Below are positions 20,130 through 46,088 of a stretch of 64,000 bases of DNA, in pieces. The notes beneath the pieces are model-generated. The model searched no databases. It saw nothing but the letters and a program-made list of their open reading frames with translations, and was not told the DNA's origin. Location: positions 3,319,482-3,383,481 of the forward strand of contig OZ024898.1 of the NCBI GenBank assembly GCA_964017195.1. The letters are read 5' to 3'. Position numbers and translations under genes: made by a program. Numbering within the stretch: the first letter of the stretch is position 1; each line of letters starts with the position of its first letter. This DNA is from Siderastrea radians. Taxonomy: Eukaryota; Cnidaria; Anthozoa; Scleractinia; Rhizangiidae.

Positions 20130-20282
20130 CTTGTATTCCTAATTAGGACATAACCAAATATGGAAGCAGAGGTTTTTGGCGCGAAATCTCATCACGTGGT
20201 TAAACAGTTGCTGCACTGAATCTTCGATCAGGCGACATTGAAAGTTCTCGGCTTCGTTTTTGCAGAAATTGTTGCGTTGAAG
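20130..20282. promoter_or_regulatory. Divergent BLOC1S5-MCM3 promoter
   Basis: Only 153 bp separate the two start codons. TTTTTGGCGCGAAA at 20173-20186 contains the palindromic E2F site TTTGGCGCGAAA. A CACGTG E-box lies at 20193-20198, 7 bp after it. MCM genes are classic E2F targets; MITF/TFE/USF/Myc-class factors bind CACGTG. Sites are seen; the sharing of control between both genes is inferred. Confidence 0.65.
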
Positions 20283-35626
<15,344 letters not shown>

Positions 35627-35744
35627 AAATCATGTACGCAAAGAAATATGCATTTCGTTAACGATCAAGTATTGTACCGGGTTGCAGTGTAAGCAAAGCA
35701 ATTTCTAGTAGCTCGAGCGGCTGTCTGTCGTGAAACCAAATGAA

Positions 35745-35750
35745 AATAAA
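35745..35750 (+). terminator. Candidate poly(A) signal of MCM3
   Basis: AATAAA 119 bp after the stop codon. The only canonical hexamer seen close to the gene end. Confidence 0.5.
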
Positions 35751-36507
35751 CCAACCACTCAGAACTCGACAAAAGAAAATGCAGCCCGTATCAAGTGCGG
35801 GAAACGTGCAGCCCGTGCTAAGCTCGGGAAAGCACGATTGATTGAAAAATGATTGGTTGAAAAATACCATGAAAAATGCAAGTTGCGTTCGTTTTGTGAA
35901 ACAATCAAAACGAAAGTGAGCACAAAAAAGAACTTTTGACTTATTAAAATTTTCGCAGGGTTTACGTTTTTGTGGCTCGTCTGTCGGTTTTCATTTTCAC
36001 CCCGAGGGTTTGTTTCGGTGAAATGTTTGTGTTAAAATACCATTGTTAGTCTAGTTATTTGTATGAACGTTTCTTATCTCCTGTAATTTATAGTGTACAA
36101 AAAACTAAATCTCGTTTCCTTTAAAACTTGATTGTGATATTAAACAGCTTTGATAAGAATATATGCGTGGCGTTTATTTGATTTCACTTTTCCATAATTG
36201 CTTACACAAAAAAATTGAAAGTGTTAAACAGCTCTCATTTAAAACTTTAGGTTTACTTCCTCGGACTCAAAATTAATACCATCTAATATAGCATAATAAA
36301 CAGCGAGACAGGAAAGCACTGCTTAATAGCTTTCACTTGAATGGACAGTTTAAGCTTGGAAGTGGGTAAATAATGTAGGCGTGCTCAATTCTGAAAAAGG
36401 TGGCCTCATTATCTATGGTGTGAGATTTCTATGCAAAACTTATTGTCTGTCTTCATTATCACCTTAATTCTTGAAGGGAGTAAATAGAATCGTCTTGAAA
36501 ATTAACC
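35751..36507. other. Intergenic stretch after MCM3
   Basis: No gene seen. AT-rich, with no repeat boundary that I can define. Confidence 0.45.
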
Positions 36508-38405
36508 TAAGGTGGTCCTAGACCCTAATTAAGTGATTTTTTGGACATATTCACTGGGACTAAAATGTGACTAATATTAGTCCAAAAACTATGTAATTAC
36601 TACAGCTTCTACAAAATTTTATCAGGATTCCGAAAACAAAAGCAGTTTTTTTCATTTAAGGTAAGGAATTTGGGGAATTTGAAGAAATTAACGGTGCTGT
36701 TGTGGCTGCCATTTTAACATAAATCAGACATCACTGAAAGGGGGTTTGAACATTTGTAGCAAGAATTTGATCAAAGACAAAACACTATAACAAAACTTTT
36801 CACTGAAGTGCGTCACAAGAACTGAAAAAGTAACGATTTTAGGGAAAAAAATGAAATTTTGATTTGTAGTGAATCCATTATCTTGTCACGCAAACAGCAT
36901 CGAACATCTCATGACGCACTCCGGTGAAAACTTTCGTAATTATACGTATTTGAAGCCTGCCAAGTTTGGTAGCAAATAAATAAATCGTACAGGAGATATT
37001 CTGCCTATAATGAGTGCATAAATATGTCACAAGCGTCCAGATTGTTCAAAACACGCCATAATTTTTCGTAATTCCTTCTCCGATCGATTCTACCGTCATC
37101 TTTTTTCCTTGCCGCCATGTTTTCCAAGCCAGCAATACGTATTTCCAGCGGCAAATTCCAAACTTTTGCTCTGTATAAAGTCTTTCTGCCCTTATAAAGA
37201 GAGTCTATTCTCCCGCGAAACCAATCAGAAGCGCCAGCATAAACAATGACACCCTTCCTTGGCAACTGATATCGTGGAGTACAGCCCTGACAGATTTATT
37301 TGACTCGCGTTGTAAACTTTAGAGTTATTCTGCGAAATAGAAAAGAACCTTGGCATTTTATGATGAAACGAAGCTTCCATAGATATTTGTGAACACTAAT
37401 TGTATTTTGCAAAGGACAAGATTGCGATTTCGGCGACCAGTAAGAAGAAGGTGTGATCAATAACTCCAGGCTTATTTTGCATGCCGGCAGTGCTTGTAAA
37501 AATCGCTTATTCTGCTCGAAATTCTGCGCGGACACCTAAATTCTGCTCGAATTCTGCTCGGTACCCGAAAAATTTTTCGGCCCGTCGGGCCTTATGTATT
37601 TTCGCAACTATGGAAGGAACCCTGGGCCTAACCCTAAAAACTTATTAGATATTCATTATGCATAGCAAAATTGTAATTCATCTTAGTTTGTGAGCGTGTT
37701 TTAGCTAATAATCACATTATTAAATCACAAGGTATTTTCCATTTGTTTGCATATCATTAGTGTTACTGATTTTCCGTTATTCTGCTCAAATTTAGCCTGC
37801 GTCGCAGACAGTCTACACCGCCGGTAACAAGAACGCAATTTTTTCGGTGAAATATTCTGGTAGCAAAATAATAGCTCTCTTCACGAAACGAACAAGTCGT
37901 TTTTAAGTGTGCGTTAATTATCTATAAGGCATGTAATTGAGAGCAAATTGATGATGAATGGTGCGCATTGATATGGTTATGCCGACAGTTTGACTAGAAG
38001 CACATTTCTGAGGAGGACAAATTTTTACTGCCAAATCGTAATTCGTAAAAAATACAGAAAAAGTCCAGTGAATTACATGCTCCGAAAAATTAAGGCCCGT
38101 GTACATACATGTATGCTGATATTCTACTATTATGTGTTTTCGTTATTCAACGTTACTTACCACTAAAAAGTAATATGTAGCTATAGTAGAAACAAAATTA
38201 AAAACAATATACATATAGTTAAATGTATATGAAAAACAAATCAGTAAAAAGAACAGTATTCCAAATAACGAAACAATAAAAGACTAATTGAATGGATAAA
38301 ATCGCAAATAACAATTTAAAACCAGTAAAATAATCTGAGATCTGAATTGGGCGTTAAAGAGTGTTTGCTATTATTTCGCGAGAGTTCAAAGTTCTATGCT
38401 TTTCT

Positions 38406-39062
38406 TCACTTTTCTGAAGCTGGTGATTTTCCCTTCACTCCATGCTCCCTTTCACGGGTACAGTCTTCGCTTTTCTGAGCTTTGGCGATGGAATCTTTCT
38501 TTCGTATCGCTCCGAAACCAGTGCGATAAGCAACTCCTGTACTTGCACGCGGCGAAGCATCTTCGTTAACATTTTTCTGGCCAGGTGAATTCGTCTGCTT
38601 TAATTTATCCACTGCATTTTTCCCTTTCGAAGAGGCTGACGCCGAGCCAGTATGGACCTGTTGCTTGGTGCCTTGTTTTGGTTTTGTGTTGGAGAAGGTT
38701 GACAAGATCTCGGCTGATTTCAGGTATTTTCCGTTGCTGTTATTTAATACACTGATCGCCTTACCTTTTCCGTCCGCGGCCACGGGTATTTTCGTTTTAT
38801 TTTTGAGCTCTTTTTCAGTGGGATCCAAAACAACTGGAGTGTCCACCAGCCACCCAAATGACTGCACCACTTTAGTTTCAGAGGGTTGTCCTTCGCTTGA
38901 ACTACCGGCCTGCGACTTGTCTTCACCCGTTGCATCCGTGCGCGCTGCGGAATTTGCGTTTTGTGCGACTCCACTCTGTTTCGAGTCTGATTTAGATGGT
39001 CTACAACCGGTTTTATTATTGTCAGATGTGGATGAGCGCATCTTAGAACTGAATGACCCCAT
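38406..39062 (-). CDS. Orphan Ser/Lys-rich protein with N-myristoylation signal
   Basis: A single open frame of 218 aa from the ATG at 39062. An in-frame TTG 11 codons upstream is not a likely eukaryotic start. The N-terminus MGSFSSKMRSS fits the myristoylation rule (Gly2, Ser6) with Lys7 as in Src-type proteins, so membrane attachment is plausible. The rest is rich in Ser, Lys, Gly, Asn and Thr, without membrane segments or a recognised fold, and is probably disordered. A more ordered patch is VQSFGWLVDTPVVLDPTEKE at about residues 68-87. I do not recognise the family. Coding status rests on length, start context and composition; no poly(A) signal was found nearby. Confidence 0.6.
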   Translation of the reverse strand: MGSFSSKMRSSTSDNNKTGCRPSKSDSKQSGVAQNANSAARTDATGEDKSQAGSSSEGQPSETKVVQSFGWLVDTPVVLDPTEKELKNKTKIPVAADGKGKAISVLNNSNGKYLKSAEILSTFSNTKPKQGTKQQVHTGSASASSKGKNAVDKLKQTNSPGQKNVNEDASPRASTGVAYRTGFGAIRKKDSIAKAQKSEDCTREREHGVKGKSPASEK

Positions 39063-39755
39063 TACGAATGTAACTTTTAAATCAGTTGCTTTCAATGCCG
39101 GAGAATTAGAGTGAAAATGTAATGATTTTAGAAGTTTGTGTGAACAAACATTTTGCCAATTCGGTTTACGGAGGTAAACTTGTTAATGACGCTAATTGCG
39201 CCGGTTAGTTAAAGGGGAAAATCTGGCTTTTACGTCATCAAAACTGCCGACAAAGGGAGACAAACAAGGCTGAAAATGAAAATAAAAAAATGGGAATGGC
39301 AGTGGAACTGAAAACAAAAGGGGAACACCGTGTCTCTTCTATCCACTGTTTCCTAGCCTACAGTACAGCTGGACGTGTCATTGAAAACCTGGGTATATCT
39401 AGATTTTGAGTGACACGCCCGGCTGCAACGTAGGCTAGCTCAAATTATGCTCGAAAATGCCTTATTCTGCCAGCAGAATGCTCGCCTCAAAAATCACTTA
39501 TTCTGCTCGAAATTCTGCTGGCACAATTTATCCAAGCCTACTCCAGACAATGGCTAGCATTTCAATGTCACGTAACGAAACTTGCATTGCATGCTCTGTC
39601 TTCGTGCAAAAAAAGACATTACAGTATGTCGGTACCGGCGAAATACTATGATATCTAATAAGAGAAAGGTAACTTGTGATCTTCCATTTAAACTAGCATG
39701 AATAAGGCACACTAAGCAAAGGGTATGTGACCTGTGATAATTTCGCAATTGAAAC

Positions 39756-40255
39756 TTAAAGGAGAAGGTCACTCCAGAAACGGTGTATTTTTTCAAATCG
39801 CCAATAAATAGATAACACTAAGTTGAGTTACTGACCGTGGTTTTAGATTCTAAAGTACATCCGATCCCACTGAAATTCCTCTCCGAAGAGGGCCAAAACT
39901 GATTCAACACTGCGCGCCGCCATTTTGAATCGTACTTAGCAGCCTGGCCGCTTGTCCGTGACGTTAAAATGTACAACGAGACCAGCGGTTGGGTAACGTA
40001 AGCTCTAAAAAACGAGCTATGTTACCCGACCGCTGGTGTCGTTGTACATTTTGACGTCACGGACAAGCGGCCAGGCTGCTAAGTACGACTCAAAATGGCG
40101 GCGCGCAGTGCTGAATTTTGGCCCTCTTTGGCGAGGAATTTCAGTGGGATCGGATGCACTTTAGAAGCTAAAACCACGGTCAGTAACTCAACTTAATGTT
40201 ATCTTTTTATTGGCGATTTTAAAAAATACACCGTTTCTGGAGTGACCTCCTTTAA
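39756..40255. repeat. 500 bp near-perfect palindrome (fold-back MITE)
   Basis: Both halves are reverse complements with few mismatches, with the centre at about 40005 and a loop of under 20 bp. Ends are TTAAAGGAGAAGGTCACTCC and GGAGTGACCTCCTTTAA. It contains CCGCCATTTTGA, GACGTTAAAATG and CAGCGGTTGGGTAACG on one arm and their complements on the other. Non-coding. Mismatches are a few scattered substitutions and short indels, so the arms are probably not being perfectly homogenised. Confidence 0.85.
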
Positions 40256-40509
40256 GATCACAAACTGTCAAATTCGCATCCCGTAGGAAATGTTACCATA
40301 AAACGCAATTACAACTTGAGCCATTTGTTGTGGTAATTTTCCCTCAAAATTTGCCTTGTAGACGAAACTTCAGTTGCTTGCATCTCGCTAAATACAAATT
40401 CCCTTGAACCAAAAATTTGTAAACAAACATATTTTGTGATAAACGTCAAGCTGTTTTAAAGTCGACCGATTTGAAAAGGGTTACTCTAGCCTCCAGGACC
40501 ACCTTAACC

Positions 40510-41690
40510 TAGAGATTTTACCGCATTGCTTTTCTGAAGCTGGGGAAAGATCCAAACTTGATTTTGAGTACTGAATAACAAACGGTATCACAGGAAAGAA
40601 CTGTTCAGTAGCCGTCAAATTCAAAGCAAGAAACCACCTTAAACAACATTAAACAGGGCACTCAAAAGTTCGTATCGGTGGAATATCTGTTCAGAAGCAT
40701 TGCTTGAGATATTCGGACCTAGTTGTAAAGGAAACCTTGAGTTTTATTTGCGAAATATCATCTCACGTTTTCGTAACATGGAAAAAGTAGTTTATTTTGT
40801 TTTTCGGGGGTGGCTGGTGGGGGAAATATACCATTTAGGGTGCGAAATTCAGGGTCAGCTGGCATCAGGCGACAACAAATTCGGAGGATAAGATGTTGTT
40901 CCCTTCAATTTTCTGCAGCTTAAATTTTCAGCTAAAGAATCCCAACAAATCAACCTGTGTCAGCTTACCAGACCCTTACAAGGCCTATATTTTCTCTTTC
41001 TGTTCCCCTGACTTTAGAATTTTAACCACAGACACAAAAGTTAGAAGCACCTTGAGCGATTTAACATTCCCACATGAAAGTACTGCTCAACAGTAACTTT
41101 TACTTGAAGGAAAAAGCTACGAGATTTTTTTCCAAGAGCCGCATAGCGGTGAAGAAAGTTTCGGCTAGTGGACTTAAATATAAGGTATAGATACGTTTTC
41201 ACCGTGTTTTTTCTGAGAAACAGTATCGCATAGATGGGACAACCTTGTTCACTTAGTACATTTAATCACCCTCATGCGGAAAACACATTTCATTGTGACG
41301 GGAAACGCTGTTTTGTTTTTTAAATGTCGTATTTTCTAACTGCTGAATGCTTAGTCCTGCCCACTTCTCTTGCGTTAATTGATTCTTTATTGTAGAAGTT
41401 TTAACGTAATTACAAGTTCAAACTAAAGGGTGTTAATTATCACAAAAAATTTGTGCAAATGTTTGTGTGGACGGCAGACAGCGGTCAAGTCTGTCTCCAC
41501 TCTTGTCGCTAAACAACATTACAATTTTGCTTGTAACCATCTTTTTTCCATCGTTAGGGCAATCTTATTTAAAGTTTACACAACACACAATGTTAGTGGA
41601 CATGTCAAGTTAAATGTTTTAATCGACGTTTTACTTTTATCCCATGAAACAGAGGAAATTTCAGTACTCAATTTTATAATAAACGAAAAA
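40510..41690. other. Intergenic stretch, no supported gene
   Basis: No conserved protein or splice series. An open frame runs through 41430-41690 upstream of the next feature, but its composition does not look coding. Confidence 0.4.
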
Positions 41691-42440
41691 ATGGACCATT
41701 TTTCGACTGGCTGGAACGAAAATGGACTTTTACCTTCAAGGAACGATAATGAAAATAATTCTTTTGACAAGGTTAGTAGTATTTCTGAAACCGAGAGAAT
41801 CAAAGAAGATTCTGTTAATACCAGCAGCAGTGGCGAGAGAGAAATAAAGAAAGAAAAAAGAGAAAAAACGAGACAACGAAGGAAGCAAAACTATCCAGTC
41901 TGCTGTTGTTTGGGTGACAAGCAATTCCTTCATTAGCTCGCATGCATCGCAACTTTTTACCTCAGAGTAAGAGGAGCAAGGAGTTCAAAATGATTCCTTT
42001 AAAAGTGAAAAATTTAGCAAAAACGTTCATCTGCTGAACATTAAAACTGCTGACACTATCGCACAAGCTAAATCGACGAAGAAAGCAGACATGAACTCCG
42101 TCAAAGCTCTTTGTCCAGTTGAAGAAACTTTACCGCCCATAAAAGGAAAACGCTTGCCTCCAAGGAGGAAAAATGCGGTTACTTCTCACCTCTTATAAAT
42201 GCTTCAATTTCGTTGCCTCTGTTGAAAAATTCAGGGTTGGTAAACGTGGTATCCCAGCCCGGTTCACCGAATTCTCCCGACCTCCCGAAGTGTTCCGATA
42301 ATTGGACGATGGCAGACCGAGGTGAAATTAACTCTCTTCATTGGCTGGCGAAAAAACGTCAAAAGTCACGTGCGTTACGGAGGAAATATGACGGACTGTT
42401 GCCTCAAATCAATTTTGAAAAGTCGTTAAGTAAGAGATGA
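41691..42440 (+). pseudogene. Decayed orphan ORF (frameshifts and stop)
   Basis: A coding-like reading starts MDHFSTGWNENGLLP at 41691 and is rich in Ser, Glu, Lys and Arg. Near 41898 it appears to pass into the +1 frame, which has one stop (TAA at about 41968) but then runs on with coding character (LPPIKGKRLPPRRKNAV) to about 42195. It then passes to a third frame (SLPLLKNSGLV ... SLHWLAKKR) and ends at 42440. Another short open piece with similar composition lies at 42578-42787. Either this is a pseudogene or small introns were missed; no convincing GT-AG pair was found at the breaks. The family is not recognised. Confidence 0.35.
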
Positions 42441-42907
42441 TTTGAAAAACTGTGAAACAGGCTTCACATGGGCTCTTCAAAACTGAATTTCCAAATTACT
42501 TGCAATACCATTCAAGAGGTTTTATTGATTAAATTAAAAGGATACACAAAAAAAGGAAGGCAAGTAGTTCCTTTGTTTTGTTCTCCGCACTTCTCACTGC
42601 AAGACCAATTCTTACGCTCGCAGGAACTTCAAAGACTAAACTGACAGCTCTTCCGGCCTTCGCCAGCCTCTCTCCTCGACCTATTCCTCCGAGAGAGCCC
42701 GCTCAAAGTGGGCGTGAAATTTCTTTGCATAATGTGCCAAACAAAGAAACTCTACGAAACGTTCGTTCTCTTATGGTCGACCTTTAAGTGAACATAAAGT
42801 TCTGGAAACTGAGAAAAATTGTTATGATCAAAGCTTACAGTCCTCCATTTCTCCCGGGCTAAGAAAGCCTTGAAAGGGAGAAGTAAATGGTAACATGTTT
42901 TGGGTCT

Positions 42908-43119
42908 AACCTTGTAAGCCCCAAGAGTGACAAGCATCTAATTTCTCCCTACAATATCACTAGTTGATCAAATATATAAGTCATAAGAATATATAGCAAA
43001 TGATCAACAGACATGAAATGTGTTGATGTTTAATCAAATTCTCCCAACTAGTAACATATGAAATATATAGAGAACAGTGAGGAGAATATGGATGTGGATA
43101 TTGCGGCTTAAAGAGTTAA
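42908..43119. mobile_element. MITE family A, copy 6
   Basis: AACCTTGTAAGCCCC at the left and GCGGCTTAAAGAGTTAA at the right, with the shared GATCAAATATATAAG and GTGAGGAGAATATG blocks. More diverged than other copies. Intergenic. Confidence 0.65.
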
Positions 43120-44047
43120 GTGCAGTCGTATTCAGTTTTCAGGTGGAACAGTGCGAATAGACGAAGTTTTGTTTTGTCTAATACGACTCTTTCAAATTAA
43201 GTTCTAATGGCACAATTTAGATCCACTTAGCAAGACGTGTTTATGATGAGGTCTAAAGGCCTTAGTAATATGCACAACAATTTCCTGCAACTTTTCGCAC
43301 AACAGATGTCTCACTACAAAGTGCGACCTGATGATGTGTGTATTACCACCTTCGCACGTAACAAATTTTCTTGTTGTAATGGTAGACGTCGCGTCAGTCT
43401 ACTGAATTTCTGCAACAGATGGATTTCTTTGCGCACCAGGACGCGCCGTAAGTCGCAAACCAACATTTGTTGTGTGACAAGTTGAAAGAAAATGTTGTTT
43501 GTGTGGGTGTTAATAAGTATTTGTTCACGAAAAAATCGGCCCTTAGCACATCGCTGTGAGAGGAACATTACATTTTCTAAAAAACGTTCTTTACTTAATT
43601 AGATACAGTATATGATTGAAGTGTAAAAGAGAACAATATCACCTGCTAGTCATACAGAAGTGTCCATCAGTACCGGTCAACGTAGAGTTGATCGTGAGCT
43701 AATTATCTTCCATGTTCAAGTCAAAGAAAATATATAACTGGAGTAAAGAGAGTAAAGAGAATTTAAAAGAGTGAAGGTTGCCCTGTACGAGAACAAAGCT
43801 ACAATTAAAAGGTTTAAAACAAAGTCGTTTACAGCTGATAACAATACCTAAATTGACAAGACGGAGTTAATTACGTTATGGACACTTTCTAACTACTTCC
43901 TACGTACTTTATCACTCGTTGATATTACGAAAGTTCTTTTGTTAATTAGCAAGCTAAGTTTGCAGTTTGTTGGAACGCCATCTAATTTTGTACACTAGCT
44001 CTTGACCTCGCAAATGCTGCACATTTCACAGCAGGTTCACAGAGGAC
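43120..44047. other. Upstream region of the 44.0 kb orphan gene
   Basis: No gene recognised. Around 43270-43500 there are degenerate inverted CACAACAATTT/GTTGTGTG words, perhaps a worn MITE. A possible acceptor (TTTCACAG) lies 16 bp before the ATG at 44048, so a 5'UTR intron is possible. Confidence 0.4.
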
Positions 44048-44992
44048 ATGAAGAAATTTGAAGTTTTTGAAATCGTAAACGAAGATGAAGAAGTGAGTTT
44101 TGACCATGAAAAAGGTGATTATAAAGACGACGAAAAAAACTGTCAAAGGGAAGTCATTATTTTGGGTGGGAAGCTACTTTGCAGTGACGTGTACTCTTTA
44201 ATGGAAAGGGCGACATCAGAAGAGCTTAAACACGTTGAAATTCACACGGTTATGGACAGTTTTACGGATGCAACCAAGGACAGCAAACGTGGTTTGTTTG
44301 GAAAGAAGTTGACAAAGTCGCCCTTGTTTGGCCATGAGCAGAAGCAGAGAAAAAAGCGGGAGAGTTTCGAGCAAAAACGACCAAGCTTTGGTCATAGAAG
44401 TGGGTCTACAGTGATCAATGGAGAACTGAATGAACTAACTGTATTAACTGAAGATCTCGATCCACTGGATGAAAGCGATCATTTAAAGACCAAATTTCCG
44501 CCGATCCTTCAGGCTAAAGAAACAAAATCGCTATTAAAGAGAAAACAAGGAGCACAAAAACCGCAAACCACCACAAAAGAATTCCTGCCATCGCTCAATG
44601 TCAAGGCAAACCTAAACGAGAAAATCAATGTCAAAAGAAGTCAAACCGATCATCTTCCAATTTTGATTTGCAAGCAAGGCTTAATGACGAAGACTCCGCC
44701 ACCCTCACCCGAAAGCGCCAGTGAGAGCCTGCCACCCACACCGAGTCCAAAGAACACCGTTACGACGTTTACCGATGCTTCTCCGATTATTCCACAAAAA
44801 AAGGCTCCGAAAAGCTACGGTCTTAACGTTCCTGAAGAGTCGCCGCCTTCACCGAGGAGACCAACTCCGTTTCCAAGTATTTGGGGAGAAGATCGCTTTT
44901 TCATGATCAGTATCGGAAGTAATGTGGTTGTCAATGAGAAAGCTAAAGCTTATATTGTCAAAGAAGAATCGGACTTCGAAAAAATGCAGTGA
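44048..44992 (+). CDS. Orphan basic/proline-rich protein, 314 aa
   Basis: A long uninterrupted frame from ATG 44048 to TGA 44992, with AATAAA 132 bp beyond. The N-terminal third is acidic and fairly ordered (about residues 1-75, with a hydrophobic REVIILGGKLLCSDVYSLM stretch). The middle is Lys/Arg rich, with GLFGKKL, SPLFGHEQ and PSFGHRS forming a loose repeated phosphorylatable pattern. Residues about 218-275 have many SP/TP sites (PPPSPES, PPTPSPKN, PPSPRRPTP). The C-terminus FFMISIGSNVVVNEKAKAY looks structured. No transmembrane segment or known domain is recognised. It is perhaps a scaffold or kinase substrate, but no function can be assigned. Confidence 0.75.
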   Translation: MKKFEVFEIVNEDEEVSFDHEKGDYKDDEKNCQREVIILGGKLLCSDVYSLMERATSEELKHVEIHTVMDSFTDATKDSKRGLFGKKLTKSPLFGHEQKQRKKRESFEQKRPSFGHRSGSTVINGELNELTVLTEDLDPLDESDHLKTKFPPILQAKETKSLLKRKQGAQKPQTTTKEFLPSLNVKANLNEKINVKRSQTDHLPILICKQGLMTKTPPPSPESASESLPPTPSPKNTVTTFTDASPIIPQKKAPKSYGLNVPEESPPSPRRPTPFPSIWGEDRFFMISIGSNVVVNEKAKAYIVKEESDFEKMQ

Positions 44993-45123
44993 TATTAAGT
45001 GCAACTTGCTATACATGGTGTCGCTTCGTTTGCTTATAAGACAAGCACGTTGCCGAAACCATACCAAGCTTAACAATACTATTTATTGAAGAGTACCCAT
45101 GGAATGGGTTTTCTTTCCGAAAG

Positions 45124-45129
45124 AATAAA
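45124..45129 (+). terminator. Poly(A) signal of the 44.0 kb orphan gene
   Basis: AATAAA 132 bp after the stop codon, followed by T/G-rich sequence (CTTTTGTGCTTG). Confidence 0.6.
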
Positions 45130-46088
45130 TTATCCTTTTGTGCTTGACAAAAAAGTTATAAACGAAGCCAGCTTGTATTTTAGGAAATGATGCAGCAGTT
45201 TGTAATTTCAGGTTGACTAATATTTTTTTTCACTAAAATTTTCTCTCACTTAAATACTTGAGCAACGAATCTAAACAAACTAAATTGTGTTGGTCTGCAC
45301 CAGTATTAATCTAAGTCTTTCGTTTTGAATTTCTCGTTAGTTGACCCTAAATATTTCGTCAAAATGGTTTGTGTTGAATGGAAAATGTTATTTATGATAT
45401 ATATTTTTGAAAAATTGTCATTCGATCATTCTTGAGGCAAGTAAAACTGCACCCTGATCGGTAATTAACACTCAAAATTACATAGAAAGAAAAAAAAAAC
45501 TTCTTTACGTCATTGTTTGTGATTTAGACCTTCTTTGTCAAGTGTATGCTCAGGTTAATTTAAAATTATAATTCGTAAAAATCTGAGCAACTGCTGAACA
45601 CAAATTTTCTTCAGGGTTGTGGAATTTTTTTATCTCAGTGTTTACTTTTTCAGAATGATTTATGCTGCAGGACTTTTGAAATGGCCATTAGAAAGCTTGA
45701 AAATTTCAGGGCGTCTAAGTTTTACTCCAGGAAAGGCGTTTTTACAGGAACACTTGTTACCACAGCTTCATGAAAGTGAATATTTGTTTGGGTTACATTG
45801 CTCAAAAAAAATCAAACAAGCATTTGCAGTACTATTTATACTGATGCCTTACAGAAACAACCCTTGGAAAGACCACTTAACACCTGCCGAATATTAGAAC
45901 TAAGATGACAGACATGCAATGATAAGGCAGATTTTAATGATTTTTAAATTTTAAAAGTTAAATAAGTCTGCTCTTGGAATTGAAACCTCTGAAGACTCAA
46001 ACTTAACTTGAGCCTGAATTACCATCCTTTTCTTTATGGTTCTTCGGCCAACTTGACTTTTCTTAATAATCTCCTCAGTTTTTTCGCT
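45130..46088. other. AT-rich intergenic stretch
   Basis: No supported gene. A 92-codon frame at 45619-45897 has no recognisable similarity and lies in AT-rich sequence. Confidence 0.45.

Larger units (their letters stand above)
36508..40507. repeat. 4 kb interval bracketed by inverted AAGGTGGTCCT repeats
   Basis: CTAAGGTGGTCCTAGA at the left edge and TCCAGGACCACCTTAA at the right edge are inverted repeats with two mismatches. Between them lie an orphan gene (38406-39062) and a 500 bp palindrome. Two patches with repeated ATTCTGCTCG words (37485-37565 and 39440-39525) sit inside. No target duplication is convincing, so this may be two unrelated MITE ends rather than one large element. Confidence 0.35.

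Noticed and set aside
43237..43568. Overlapping open frames on both strands upstream of the 44.0 kb gene
   Set aside because: The region has degenerate inverted words and the translations are low in information; a worn repeat is more likely.
45619..45897. 92-codon plus-strand frame before the class A receptor
   Set aside because: AT-rich, no similarity, no conserved motif and no poly(A) signal in place.
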